The position numbers and the translations under genes were made by a program. 64,000 nucleotides of DNA from Rhodococcus sp. 14-2470-1b. GTDB lineage: Bacteria > Actinomycetota > Actinomycetes > Mycobacteriales > Mycobacteriaceae. Below the pieces are notes generated by a model, which saw only the letters and a program-made list of their open reading frames with translations, was not told where the DNA came from and did no database searches. Positions 42,411-51,775 of the stretch are shown here, piece after piece; the first letter of the stretch is position 1, and the number at the start of each line of letters is the position of its first letter. The DNA lies in assembly GCF_002259415.1 (NCBI RefSeq), contig NZ_NPFY01000028.1, positions 1 through 64,000 on the forward strand. Direction: 5' to 3'.

Positions 42411-43034
42411 ATGTTCCTGACTGTCGTCGATCGAACTACCGCCGAGATCGAGGTGAAGAAGTCGCGATTTCTCGCAGTCGTGGCACGGGCGGACTCCGAG
42501 GACCGCGCACGAGCCGTCATAGCGGACGCCCGACAATCCAACAGCGCTGCCGGGCATCACTGTTGGGCATTCGTCGTCGGCGACCTCCCCGGTAGCCGAA
42601 TCGCCAGGGCCAGCGACGACGGTGAGCCCAGTGGTACCGCCGGCACACCGATTCTCGAGGTGTTGACCGGACGCGAACTCACCAATGTGGTCGCCGTCGT
42701 CAGCAGGATCTACGGCGGAACTAAACTCGGCACCGGAGGGCTGGCGCGCGCGTACGCCGGGGCGGTCGTCGAAGCTCTGGCGACGGCCACTGTGCGTCGC
42801 AGGGTCCAAAGACGCCGTGTGAGAGTGGAACTCGATCACGCTGATGTCGGCAGGATCGAAGCCGACCTGCGTGCGCGAGGGATCGACATCGTGTCCGTCG
42901 ACTATCTCTCCACGGCGGTGTTGACGCTCGCGGCAGCGGAGTACACCATGATCGAAGGTGTCCTCGCGGGTTCCACCGCGGGCAGTGCCGAACCGGTACG
43001 ACTCGGCACCGACTACGTCGACGCAGCCGTATAG
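42411..43034 (+). CDS. YigZ/IMPACT-family protein
   Basis: 207 residues from the ATG at 42411, after GAAAGGAG. IMPACT N-terminal domain: EVKKSRFLAVVARADSEDRA, NSAAGHHCWAFVVG, ASDDGEPSGTAGTPILEVL and VSRIYGGTKLGTGGLARAYA. The C-terminal DUF1949 domain follows. Bacterial members are linked to translation or ribosome-related control but have no settled biochemical role. Stands alone between exporter and ssb. Confidence 0.88.
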   Translation: MFLTVVDRTTAEIEVKKSRFLAVVARADSEDRARAVIADARQSNSAAGHHCWAFVVGDLPGSRIARASDDGEPSGTAGTPILEVLTGRELTNVVAVVSRIYGGTKLGTGGLARAYAGAVVEALATATVRRRVQRRRVRVELDHADVGRIEADLRARGIDIVSVDYLSTAVLTLAAAEYTMIEGVLAGSTAGSAEPVRLGTDYVDAAV

Positions 43035-43205
43035 CACGGCAACCCGACGCACCTCACCGTGAACCGGCGTTCGAGAGTCGGTTGTCCACAGGTGCAGGCT
43101 CCATCCACAGATTTCGTTTCGAGGCTCCGAAGGGTCGATTTTCGCGGCACAGTTCGACATGGGTCGAGTAGTGCTCGGCCGAACACCGAAGCAAGGGGGA
43201 CGAAC

Positions 43206-43742
43206 ATGTACGAGGCGCAATGTGCGGTGGTGGGGACCGTGATCACCAACCCAGTCAAACGATCGACCGCATCCGGCGACGAAGTACTGAGCTTCCGGAT
43301 GGCGAGCAACGCGCGCCGTCAGGATCGCGCGACGGGCGAGTGGACCGACGGCGGGACGCTGTTCCTGACGGTGACCTGCTGGCGCAGGCTGGTCAAGGGC
43401 GTCGGAGGATCGCTCATGAAGGGCGATCCGGTCATCGCGTACGGCCAACTCAGAACGAACGAATACACGACGAGGGAAGGAATCGAACGGTCTGCGGTCG
43501 AAATGACGGCGAGCGCGATCGGACCCGACCTCGCCCGGTGCATCGTCAAGGTCGAACGAGTCAGGACCGTGATCGGTGGCGAATCGGACGAACCGAGCGG
43601 AGCCACGGAATCCGGAGATCCCGGCGTCCTCCGAGACAGCAGCGACACCGAGGAAGCGGACGGACGTGAGATGGACGACGAGCCCGACTTCGACTCGTCG
43701 GACGCATCCGGAGACGAGCGGATCGTCGCCGCTGTCTCGTAG
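43206..43742 (+). CDS. single-stranded DNA-binding protein paralogue
   Basis: 178 residues from the ATG at 43206, after AAGGGGGACGA. An OB-fold (MYEAQCAVVGTVITNPVKRS, FRMASNARRQDRATGEWTDG, TCWRRLVKGVGGSLMKGDPV) with an acidic tail that lacks the usual C-terminal DDDIPF-like hexapeptide of the main replicative SSB (it ends ERIVAAVS). It matches the position of the second ssb (Rv2478c) next to ettA in M. tuberculosis. Probably a stress- or repair-related SSB. Confidence 0.87.
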   Translation: MYEAQCAVVGTVITNPVKRSTASGDEVLSFRMASNARRQDRATGEWTDGGTLFLTVTCWRRLVKGVGGSLMKGDPVIAYGQLRTNEYTTREGIERSAVEMTASAIGPDLARCIVKVERVRTVIGGESDEPSGATESGDPGVLRDSSDTEEADGREMDDEPDFDSSDASGDERIVAAVS

Positions 43743-43893
43743 GACCCTTCGTCGACGCGCGTGTCCGGACTCGATTCGAGGGGCGATCGGGTCCGGACCT
43801 GCATCGCGGCTGGATACGGCCGTCGTCGGTCGCACGAGACGGTCCGCGACGGCGATGGTGTCGGTGAGCCTTCGGACCGATAAGCTGGCCCAC

Positions 43894-45573
43894 ATGGCGG
43901 AATTCATCTACACCATGAAGAAGGTGCGCAAGGCGCACGGCGACAAGGTCATCCTCGATGACGTCACGATGAGCTTCTACCCGGGAGCGAAGATCGGCGT
44001 CGTCGGCCCCAACGGCGCCGGCAAGTCCAGCATCCTGAAGATCATGGCCGGGATCGACCAGCCAGGAAACGGTGAGGCATTCCTCGCGCCAGGTGCGTCG
44101 GTCGGCATCCTCATGCAGGAGCCGGAGCTCGACGACGCCAAGACCGTTCGAGAGAACGTCGAGGACGGACTCGGCGACGTGATGGTCCAGCTCAAGCGGT
44201 ACAACGAGATCGCCGAGCTCATGGCAACCGACTACTCCGACGAGCTCATGGAGGAGATGGGTGAGCTCCAGGAGAAGCTCGACCATGCGGACGCATGGGA
44301 GATCGACTCGCAGCTCGAGCAGGCGATGGACGCACTGCGTTGCCCGCCGCCGGAGTCGCCGGTCACCAACCTCTCCGGCGGTGAGAAGCGTCGTGTCGCA
44401 CTGTGCCGTCTGCTCCTGAGCAAGCCGGACCTGCTGCTCCTCGACGAGCCCACCAACCACCTCGACGCAGAATCGGTGCTGTGGCTCGAGCAGCATCTTG
44501 CTGCCTACGCCGGCGCCATCCTCGCCGTCACTCACGACCGGTACTTCCTCGACCACGTTGCGCAGTGGATCGCCGAGGTCGACCGCGGCCACCTCTACCC
44601 GTACGAGGGCAATTACTCGACGTACCTCGAGAAGAAGGCAGAGCGCCTCGAAGTCGCGGGCAAGAAGGACCAGAAGCTGCAGAAGCGACTCAAGGACGAG
44701 CTCGCCTGGGTGCGCTCGGGCGCCAAGGCACGCCAGGCCAAGAGCAAGTCCCGTCTCGCGCGCTACGACGAGATGGTCGCGGAGGCCGAGAAGACTCGCA
44801 AGCTCGACTTCGACGAGATCCAGATCCCCAACCCGCCGCGGCTGGGCGATGTCGTCGTCGAGGTCAAGAACCTCGACAAGGGCTTCGACGGTCGCGTGCT
44901 GATCAAGGACCTGTCCTTCACGCTCCCGCGTAACGGCATCGTCGGCGTCATCGGCCCCAACGGTGTCGGTAAGACGACGCTGTTCAAGACCATCGTCGGG
45001 CTCGAGGAGCCGGACGGCGGCGAGGTCAAGATCGGTCAGACGGTCAAGCTCAGCTACGTCGACCAGAACCGATCCGGTATCGACCCCAAGAAGACGGTCT
45101 GGGAGACGGTCTCCGACGGCCTGGACTTCATCACCGTCGGCAACTCCGAGTTCCCGTCGCGCGCCTACATCAGCTCGTTCGGGTTCAAGGGTCACGATCA
45201 GCAGAAGCCGTCGGGCGTGCTGTCCGGTGGTGAGCGTAACCGTCTGAACTTGGCTATGACGCTCAAGCAGGGCGGAAACCTGATCCTGCTCGACGAGCCG
45301 ACCAACGACCTGGACGTCGAAACCCTCGGTTCGCTCGAGAACGCGCTCGAGGAGTTCCCGGGCTGTGCGGTGGTCATCTCGCACGACCGGTGGTTCCTGG
45401 ACCGGACGTGTACCCACATCCTCGCGTGGGAAGGCGGCTTCGGTGACAACGAGGCCGCGTGGTACTGGTACGAGGGCAACTTCGAGGGCTACGAGGCCAA
45501 CAAGGTCGAACGCCTCGGCCCCGATGCCGCTCGCCCGCACCGCGTGACCCACCGCAAGCTGACCCGCGACTAG
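43894..45573 (+). CDS. ettA: energy-dependent translational throttle protein EttA (ABC-F)
   Basis: 559 residues from the ATG at 43894, the usual length. Two ATPase domains: Walker A GPNGAGKSS and GPNGVGKTT, signatures LSGGEKRRVALCRLL and LSGGERNRLNLAMTL, Walker B LLLLDEPTNHLD and LILLDEPTNDLD. The linker has the charged P-site tRNA interaction motif and the arm domain between them. EttA binds the ribosomal E site and gates the first elongation step according to ATP level. Matches Rv2477c. Confidence 0.94.
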   Translation: MAEFIYTMKKVRKAHGDKVILDDVTMSFYPGAKIGVVGPNGAGKSSILKIMAGIDQPGNGEAFLAPGASVGILMQEPELDDAKTVRENVEDGLGDVMVQLKRYNEIAELMATDYSDELMEEMGELQEKLDHADAWEIDSQLEQAMDALRCPPPESPVTNLSGGEKRRVALCRLLLSKPDLLLLDEPTNHLDAESVLWLEQHLAAYAGAILAVTHDRYFLDHVAQWIAEVDRGHLYPYEGNYSTYLEKKAERLEVAGKKDQKLQKRLKDELAWVRSGAKARQAKSKSRLARYDEMVAEAEKTRKLDFDEIQIPNPPRLGDVVVEVKNLDKGFDGRVLIKDLSFTLPRNGIVGVIGPNGVGKTTLFKTIVGLEEPDGGEVKIGQTVKLSYVDQNRSGIDPKKTVWETVSDGLDFITVGNSEFPSRAYISSFGFKGHDQQKPSGVLSGGERNRLNLAMTLKQGGNLILLDEPTNDLDVETLGSLENALEEFPGCAVVISHDRWFLDRTCTHILAWEGGFGDNEAAWYWYEGNFEGYEANKVERLGPDAARPHRVTHRKLTRD

Positions 45574-45582
45574 CCGCGATTT

Positions 45583-45628
45583 GTCCGGCCTGTTTCGTCT
45601 ACCGACGAGTACGCGAAACAGGCCGGAC
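45583..45628 (+). terminator. 15-bp hairpin terminator after ettA
   Basis: GTCCGGCCTGTTTCG (45583–45597) pairs with CGAAACAGGCCGGAC (45614–45628) without a mismatch; 16-base loop. It begins ten bases beyond the ettA stop. No T-run follows, as common in high-GC actinobacteria. Confidence 0.82.
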
Positions 45629-45709
45629 CACACACCCATCGAGAGGCGCCTTCCCCTATAGGCTCGTCCTTACGACGAAGAAGGTCCTCACAAGGGAGTG
45701 GTTCAACAC

Positions 45710-48700
45710 ATGCCGAACTCGGCGGGTACGACGGACATCGACTGGACGAGCGAACTGCCGGGGGAGTTGGTCACATCCCTGTCTCGGGTGAAGGCGGCGT
45801 ACTTCGCGCACGTCGACTCGGCCGATCAGGACGGATCGATCGAGCAGGCCGAACGAACGATGTTCCGGCGTCACGTGCAACTCGCCGCGCGGCGTACCGC
45901 GGGGACCGCGAACATCCGCTTGTATCGCCCCGGTGCCGACAATTCCGACGGGACGCCGGGTGTGGCGGGGCTTGCACTGCAGATCGTCACCGACGACATG
46001 CCCTTGCTCGTCGAGTCCGTGGTATCCCAGCTGTCTCGGATCGGAGTCGAGGTCAGCGACGTCGTGCACCCCATCCTCGACGTCACACGAGACAGTGACG
46101 GCAGGTTGGTGTCTGCCGGATCGAGCAACGGATCGAGTCCGAGCGGGACGAACCGCGAATCCTGGATGCATCTACAGCTCAATCCTGCGGTGCCCGACGA
46201 CGTCGTGGACACGCTCGAGGTCGCTGTCGCCGCGGTACTGACCGACGTTCGCGAAGTCATCGCCGACACCGACGACATGCGACGGGTGCAGAGCGAGATC
46301 GCGGATGCATTCGAGGCCGCCGCTGCCGTGTCCCCTGATTCGTCTGCGGTTCAGCAGCGTGAAGCCGCCGGCCTGCTGCGCTGGCTCGCCGACGGTCACT
46401 ACACGTTGCTCGGGTACCGCCGCTACTCGGCCGAGAAGTCGTCCGAGGGGTCCCTCACCGCGGTACCGATTGCGGACAGTGGATTGGGTGTGTTGCGGGA
46501 CGATCACCGAATTGGTTCGGACACAATCTCTCTGGACGATCGTGCCGATATCGTCGCGCTCGTTCAGGGTTCCAGCCCGGCGACGGTGCACCGCGCTGTC
46601 TATCCCTACTTCGTGACTCTCTTCGATCCGTCGAATCCGGAACTGGGGGAACATCGATTCGTCGGTGTCTTCACCGTGACCGCGTTACACGAGAACGTCC
46701 TCGACATACCGGTGATCGAACGCCGCGTCCGCTCAGCGGTTGATCGCGCCGGGTACGACCTGCAGTCGTTCTCGGGACAGGCGATGCTGGAGGTCGTCCA
46801 GTCGATGCCGCGGTCGGAGCTGTTCGCCACCGATGCTCACTCTCTGTACGAGACGGCGACGGCGGTGCTCGCCCTGGGGCGTCGGCGCAAGGTGAAGGTG
46901 TTCCTGCGTGAGGACGCGGGCGGGGCGTTCGTGTCCGCGCTGGTCTATCTACCGCGTGATCGCTACACCACACGCGTGCGGTTGGCGGTACAGAAGTGCC
47001 TGCTCGACGAATTGGCCGGTTCGGGTATCGATTACACGGCACGTGTCACGGAATCCGACCTGGCGTTGCTGCACGTCACGGTCCGGCGGGACGACGCGGA
47101 GGCCTCCGTACTCGATCTCTCGCGGGACAACGTCGACCGGATCGAGGCTCTGCTCACCGAGACCATCCGAACCTGGGAAGATGCGCTGTCGGAGGCGGTC
47201 TCGCGTATCGACTCGGCCGACACCGTCGTCGCCTCGCGCTACGCGGACGCATTGCCCGAGGCGTACAAGCAGGACTTCCGGCCCGAGCGTGCAGTCTTCG
47301 ACATCGTCCGTTTCGAAGCCCTGTCCGACGGTGCGATCGACATGCAGCTTTACCGAAACGCCGACTCCGAGGTCGGTAGCTGGCGGTTCAGTCTGTACAT
47401 CGGAGGAAGGGGAGTATCGCTCAGCCAGGTACTGCCCGTGTTGCAGAGCCTCGGTGTCGAGGTCGACGACGAGCGTCCTTATCCGGTGGTCCGCCCCGAC
47501 GGATTGCAGTGCTGGATATACGATTTCGGGGTGTCGGCATCGCGCGAGATGTTGAACGCGGCGATCGACGGCGATCTCGACTCGGAGTTGCAGGATGCCG
47601 GTGCGACCGATCGTGAATCGCGGGTCCAGCTGCGCTTCACCGATGCCTTCACGGCCGTGTGGGAGGGTCGGGCGGAAGCCGACAGGTTCAACGAACTGGT
47701 CATGCGGGCTGCACTCGACTGGCGTCAAGCACAGATCCTGCGGGCATACGCGAAATACCTGCGCCAGGCCAACTTTCCGTACAGTCAGTTCAACATCGAG
47801 GGCGTCCTGCTCTCGCACCCGCGGACCGCACGACTTCTGGTCGGGCTCTTCGAGGCGCAGTTCGACCCCGAGCGCGCGTCGGAATCCCGTTCCGAGGAAC
47901 TGAGTGACGAGCTCCAGTCCTTGATCGACGAGGTCATCAGCCTCGACGCGGACAGAATTCTGCGATCGATCTTCGAACTCGTCCGCGCGACGTTGCGCAC
48001 CAACTTCTACGTGGTGGATGCACACGGCACTCGGCGCGAGTTTCTCTCGATCAAGTTCGATCCGCAGAAGATCGCGGAACTGCCCAAGCCCAAGCCCACA
48101 TTCGAGATCTTCGTCTATTCCCCGCGCGCCGAAGGTGTTCACCTTCGGTTCGGGGCCGTCGCCCGAGGAGGGTTGCGCTGGTCCGACCGTCGCGAGGATT
48201 TCCGCACCGAAATCCTCGGCCTCGCCAAAGCTCAGATGGTCAAGAACGCGGTGATCGTTCCGGTGGGCGCGAAGGGCGGATTCGTCGTCAAGCGTCCGCC
48301 CGCCACCACCGGGGATGCTGCCGCTGATCGTACTTCGGCGTTGGACGAGGGCAAATCCTGCTACCGGTTGTTCATCGCCGGGCTACTGGACGTCACCGAC
48401 AACCTCGATCGTGCAAGCGGATCGGTCATTCCACCCGAACGCGTCGTACGCCGAGACCGCGACGACACGTACCTCGTCGTCGCCGCCGACAAGGGTACTG
48501 CGACGTTCTCCGACCTCGCCAATTCCGTTGCCGCCGAATACGACTTCTGGCTCGGTGACGCTTTCGCGTCCGGCGGCTCGGCAGGGTACGACCACAAGGC
48601 GATGGGAATCACGGCGAAGGGTGCGTGGGAGAGCGTCAAGCGGCACTTCCGTGAAATCGGAGTCGACACTCAAACCGAGGACTTCACCGTCGTCGGCGTC

Positions 48701-50578
48701 GGCGACATGAGCGGCGACGTGTTCGGAAACGGAATGCTGCTCAGCCGCCACATCGGACTGCTGGCGGCGTTCGACCACCGGCACATCTTCCTCGATCCGA
48801 ACCCGGACAGGGCGGCGTCGTTCGCCGAACGGGAGCGTCTGTTCGCACTCCCTCGTTCCTCCTGGGCCGATTACGATTCGGCATTGATCTCGCGGGGCGG
48901 CGGAGTGTGGGACAAGACCGTGAAATCGGTTCCGATCAGTCCCGAGGCGCGCGCGGCGTTGGGGCTGGGGGACACCGTGACGTCGTTGTCGCCCCCCGAG
49001 CTGGTTCGTGCCATCCTCACTGCCCCGGCCGACCTGCTGTGGAACGGCGGAATCGGCACCTACATCAAGGCGTCCACCGAATCGAATTCCGACGTCGGCG
49101 ACAAATCGAACGACGCGGTTCGGGTCGACGGCAACGAGATCAGGGCCACAGTCGTCGGCGAGGGCGGAAACCTGGGTGCAACGGCACTCGGCCGCATCGA
49201 GTACGACCTGGCAGGCGGACGGATCAACACCGACGCCGTGGACAACTCGGCGGGCGTCGACTGCTCCGACCACGAGGTCAACATCAAGATCCTTCTCGAG
49301 TCCGCGATCTCCGACGGTGCGCTGGACCGAGGCGATCGCGACGAACTCCTCGCGTCGATGACGGACGAGGTCGGCCGGTTGGTGCTGTGGGACAACTTCA
49401 TGCAGAACGAACTGTTGGGGACCTCTCGATTCGACGCGCCGTCGTTGCTCACCGTGCACCGACGGGTGATCGAGGACCTGGAGGAACGACGAGGGCTCGA
49501 CCGAGAACTCGAAGCGCTGCCCACCGAACAGGAGATCCGCACGCGGAAGTCGGAGGGCCGCGGACTGACCTCTCCGGAGCTTGCGACATTGATGGCTCAC
49601 GTGAAGTTGAGCCTCGAAAGTGACCTGTTGGCCAGCGAACTGCCGGACAGCGACGTGTTCGCTTCGCGTCTGCCGAAGTACTTCCCGGACGTTCTTCGCG
49701 AGCCCTACGCGAACGAGATCACCTCGCACCCACTGCGTAGGCAGTTGGTGGCGACCACGCTGACCAACGAGACCGTCGATCGGGGCGGCATCACTTTCGT
49801 CTACCGACTCGCCGAGGACGCAGGTGCAACGGGTACCGACGCCGTGCGTGCGTTCGCGGCTGCGACGGCGATCTTCGGGTTGGACGAGCTGTGGAACGAC
49901 ATCCGAACGGCGGGTATGTCGACGTCGTCGTCCGACGAGTTGCTGCTCGAATCCCGACGGGTACTCGACCGCGTCGCTCGGTGGTTGTTGACCAATCGGC
50001 CGCAACCTCTTGCCGTCGGCGCCGAAATCAGCCGGTACGCAGGCAAAGTCGCATCTCTGCGTGCCGTCGTCGGAGAGTACATCGACAGCTATCAGGCGCG
50101 CGACGCCGACGCCCGCGTACAGGCAGCCGTCGAACGTGGGGCACCGAGGGAGCTTGCGTCCGCGGTGTATCGACTCCTCGATCACTACAGTCTGCTCGAC
50201 ATCATCGACGTCGCGGACATCACCGAACACGACCCCGCGGAAGTCGCCGAGCTGTACTTCGCACTGGACGCGCACATCGGCATCGACTGGTTGCTGACAT
50301 CGGTGTCCGGACTCGCCCGAGGGGATCGCTGGCATTCGCTGGCACGGCTGGCGCTCCGTGACGATCTGTACTCCTCGCTGCGGGCGATCACCAAAGAGGT
50401 TCTCCTGGGCGGCGAACCGCACGAGAGTGCCTCGGAGAAGATCGCGGAGTGGGAATCGACCAACTCGTCCCGCCTCGCACGTGCTCGCGCTGCGCTCCGC
50501 GAGATCTCGGACTCGGGAACACTCGACCTCGCTACACTGTCCGTCGCTGCGCGGCAGGTGCGCAGTATGGTTCCGTAG
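45710..50578 (+). CDS. gdh: NAD-specific glutamate dehydrogenase, large (180-kDa) type
   Basis: 1,622 residues from the ATG at 45710 (GGGAG 11 bases before; a GTG at 45698 is the alternative). The long N-terminal half (to about 700) carries ACT-like regulatory modules; the catalytic part has KPTFEIFVYSPRAEGVHLRF, GGLRWSDRREDFRTEILGLA, KNAVIVPVGAKGGFVVKR (active-site Lys) and VVGEGGNLGATALGRIEY. The C-terminal 400 residues are helical. Oxidative deamination of glutamate to 2-oxoglutarate. In mycobacteria this enzyme (Rv2476c) is inhibited by GarA; that control is likely here too but not visible. Confidence 0.95.
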   Translation: MPNSAGTTDIDWTSELPGELVTSLSRVKAAYFAHVDSADQDGSIEQAERTMFRRHVQLAARRTAGTANIRLYRPGADNSDGTPGVAGLALQIVTDDMPLLVESVVSQLSRIGVEVSDVVHPILDVTRDSDGRLVSAGSSNGSSPSGTNRESWMHLQLNPAVPDDVVDTLEVAVAAVLTDVREVIADTDDMRRVQSEIADAFEAAAAVSPDSSAVQQREAAGLLRWLADGHYTLLGYRRYSAEKSSEGSLTAVPIADSGLGVLRDDHRIGSDTISLDDRADIVALVQGSSPATVHRAVYPYFVTLFDPSNPELGEHRFVGVFTVTALHENVLDIPVIERRVRSAVDRAGYDLQSFSGQAMLEVVQSMPRSELFATDAHSLYETATAVLALGRRRKVKVFLREDAGGAFVSALVYLPRDRYTTRVRLAVQKCLLDELAGSGIDYTARVTESDLALLHVTVRRDDAEASVLDLSRDNVDRIEALLTETIRTWEDALSEAVSRIDSADTVVASRYADALPEAYKQDFRPERAVFDIVRFEALSDGAIDMQLYRNADSEVGSWRFSLYIGGRGVSLSQVLPVLQSLGVEVDDERPYPVVRPDGLQCWIYDFGVSASREMLNAAIDGDLDSELQDAGATDRESRVQLRFTDAFTAVWEGRAEADRFNELVMRAALDWRQAQILRAYAKYLRQANFPYSQFNIEGVLLSHPRTARLLVGLFEAQFDPERASESRSEELSDELQSLIDEVISLDADRILRSIFELVRATLRTNFYVVDAHGTRREFLSIKFDPQKIAELPKPKPTFEIFVYSPRAEGVHLRFGAVARGGLRWSDRREDFRTEILGLAKAQMVKNAVIVPVGAKGGFVVKRPPATTGDAAADRTSALDEGKSCYRLFIAGLLDVTDNLDRASGSVIPPERVVRRDRDDTYLVVAADKGTATFSDLANSVAAEYDFWLGDAFASGGSAGYDHKAMGITAKGAWESVKRHFREIGVDTQTEDFTVVGVGDMSGDVFGNGMLLSRHIGLLAAFDHRHIFLDPNPDRAASFAERERLFALPRSSWADYDSALISRGGGVWDKTVKSVPISPEARAALGLGDTVTSLSPPELVRAILTAPADLLWNGGIGTYIKASTESNSDVGDKSNDAVRVDGNEIRATVVGEGGNLGATALGRIEYDLAGGRINTDAVDNSAGVDCSDHEVNIKILLESAISDGALDRGDRDELLASMTDEVGRLVLWDNFMQNELLGTSRFDAPSLLTVHRRVIEDLEERRGLDRELEALPTEQEIRTRKSEGRGLTSPELATLMAHVKLSLESDLLASELPDSDVFASRLPKYFPDVLREPYANEITSHPLRRQLVATTLTNETVDRGGITFVYRLAEDAGATGTDAVRAFAAATAIFGLDELWNDIRTAGMSTSSSDELLLESRRVLDRVARWLLTNRPQPLAVGAEISRYAGKVASLRAVVGEYIDSYQARDADARVQAAVERGAPRELASAVYRLLDHYSLLDIIDVADITEHDPAEVAELYFALDAHIGIDWLLTSVSGLARGDRWHSLARLALRDDLYSSLRAITKEVLLGGEPHESASEKIAEWESTNSSRLARARAALREISDSGTLDLATLSVAARQVRSMVP

Positions 50579-50624
50579 CATTTTCTGCCCGTAGCGTGCC
50601 ATCGACGAAAGAAGGACGACTGCT

Positions 50625-51089
50625 GTGAGTGTGCCCGCCGACCATCTGTCCGACCATCGAGAGCCGCAGGAACGCATCGGTTTTCACACCAGCGTGGATG
50701 TTCGCTGGTCGGACATGGACGTGTACCAGCACATCAACCATGCCCGCATGGTGACGTTGCTGGAGGAGGCGCGGATCCCGTGGCTTCTCGTCGACGGACG
50801 ACCGACGGCGAACCTGCGACACGGCGCGGTCATCGCGGATCTGCACGTGAAGTACCGCGGTCAGCTTCGACACGAGGACGGCCCACTGGACGTCTTCATG
50901 TGGATCGACAAGGTGCGGGCCGTGGATTTCGTGGCCGGTTACGAGGTGCGTGCCAACGGTGCGTCCTTGGACACTCCGGCGGCGATCATCGCGTCGACTC
51001 AGATCGCAGCGTTCGACATCGACACTCAGAAGCTGCGGCGTCTCACCGCTGAAGAGCGCGAGTACCTCGAGAGCTGGCAGCGTGTTTGA
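50625..51089 (+). CDS. 4HBT-type acyl-CoA thioesterase
   Basis: 154 residues from the GTG at 50625 (AAGGACG upstream). Hot-dog fold with the 4HBT signature VDVRWSDMDVYQHINHARMV, where the Asp is the catalytic residue, and LHVKYRGQLRHEDGPL. Substrate probably a medium or branched acyl-CoA; not determined. It follows gdh by 46 bp, as Rv2475c follows Rv2476c, and overlaps the next gene by eight bases. Confidence 0.87.
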   Translation: MSVPADHLSDHREPQERIGFHTSVDVRWSDMDVYQHINHARMVTLLEEARIPWLLVDGRPTANLRHGAVIADLHVKYRGQLRHEDGPLDVFMWIDKVRAVDFVAGYEVRANGASLDTPAAIIASTQIAAFDIDTQKLRRLTAEEREYLESWQRV

Positions 51090-51768
51090 GCGTGTACTCA
51101 CCATCCCGGACCCGGTCGAACGGGAGAATCTGACCGCGTTCCTCGGCAAGGCGCTGCGCCTCGACGAAGCTGCGGTGGTGCGCTTGAGGACGCGTACCGA
51201 CGGGCGGCTGTCGGCGTGGGCATCGACGGGTTTCGACGCGCTCGCCGTGCGGGTCGTCGCCGGATCGATCGTTCCGGACGACACCTCGGCGGCAGCCGAT
51301 CAGCTGCTCGTGGCGCTCGGGTCGGCCGTCGACGGCAGGGTCGACCCAGGCTTCTCGATGGATTCGGCGTGGAAGGGCGCGTTGCCTCCCGACCAGGGAT
51401 TCGAGCATGTCGACGACGTACCTGCTCGGGTCTTGATCGACCTCGCTCAGCGCGGTGCAGCGCTGGCGAAGGAGCACGGGAGCAGCCACGGTCCGCCGGT
51501 GTCGCTGCTCGATCAGCAGGTCCTGCACGTCGACGGTGCCACGGGCGGAGTGTCGGTCACGATGAGAACGGTATTCGCCCTCACGGCAATGGGTTTCGTG
51601 CCGCACACGGGGGAGGACCCGCTCAAGGCCGACGTCGACCTCGCGCGCATCGACTCGAACGAGATCGTGCGCGTTCGCGCCACCAAGGTGTGGTTACGAC
51701 TCGACGCGCGCTACGGCTCGGTCTTCTGCCGCCGAGAGAACTCGCTCTCCCTCACCGTGGAGCGCTGA
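51082..51768 (+). CDS. conserved protein of unknown function (Rv2474c-like by position)
   Basis: 228 residues from a GTG at 51082 inside the end of the thioesterase gene, so the two are translationally coupled. VFERVLTIPDPVERENLTAF, ALRLDEAAVVRLRTRTDGRL and a C-terminal strand-rich region (EIVRVRATKVWLRLDARYGS). No catalytic motif or membrane segment. The same small gene follows the thioesterase in M. tuberculosis. Function unknown. Confidence 0.78.
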   Translation: MFERVLTIPDPVERENLTAFLGKALRLDEAAVVRLRTRTDGRLSAWASTGFDALAVRVVAGSIVPDDTSAAADQLLVALGSAVDGRVDPGFSMDSAWKGALPPDQGFEHVDDVPARVLIDLAQRGAALAKEHGSSHGPPVSLLDQQVLHVDGATGGVSVTMRTVFALTAMGFVPHTGEDPLKADVDLARIDSNEIVRVRATKVWLRLDARYGSVFCRRENSLSLTVER

Positions 51769-51775
51769 CACGGCC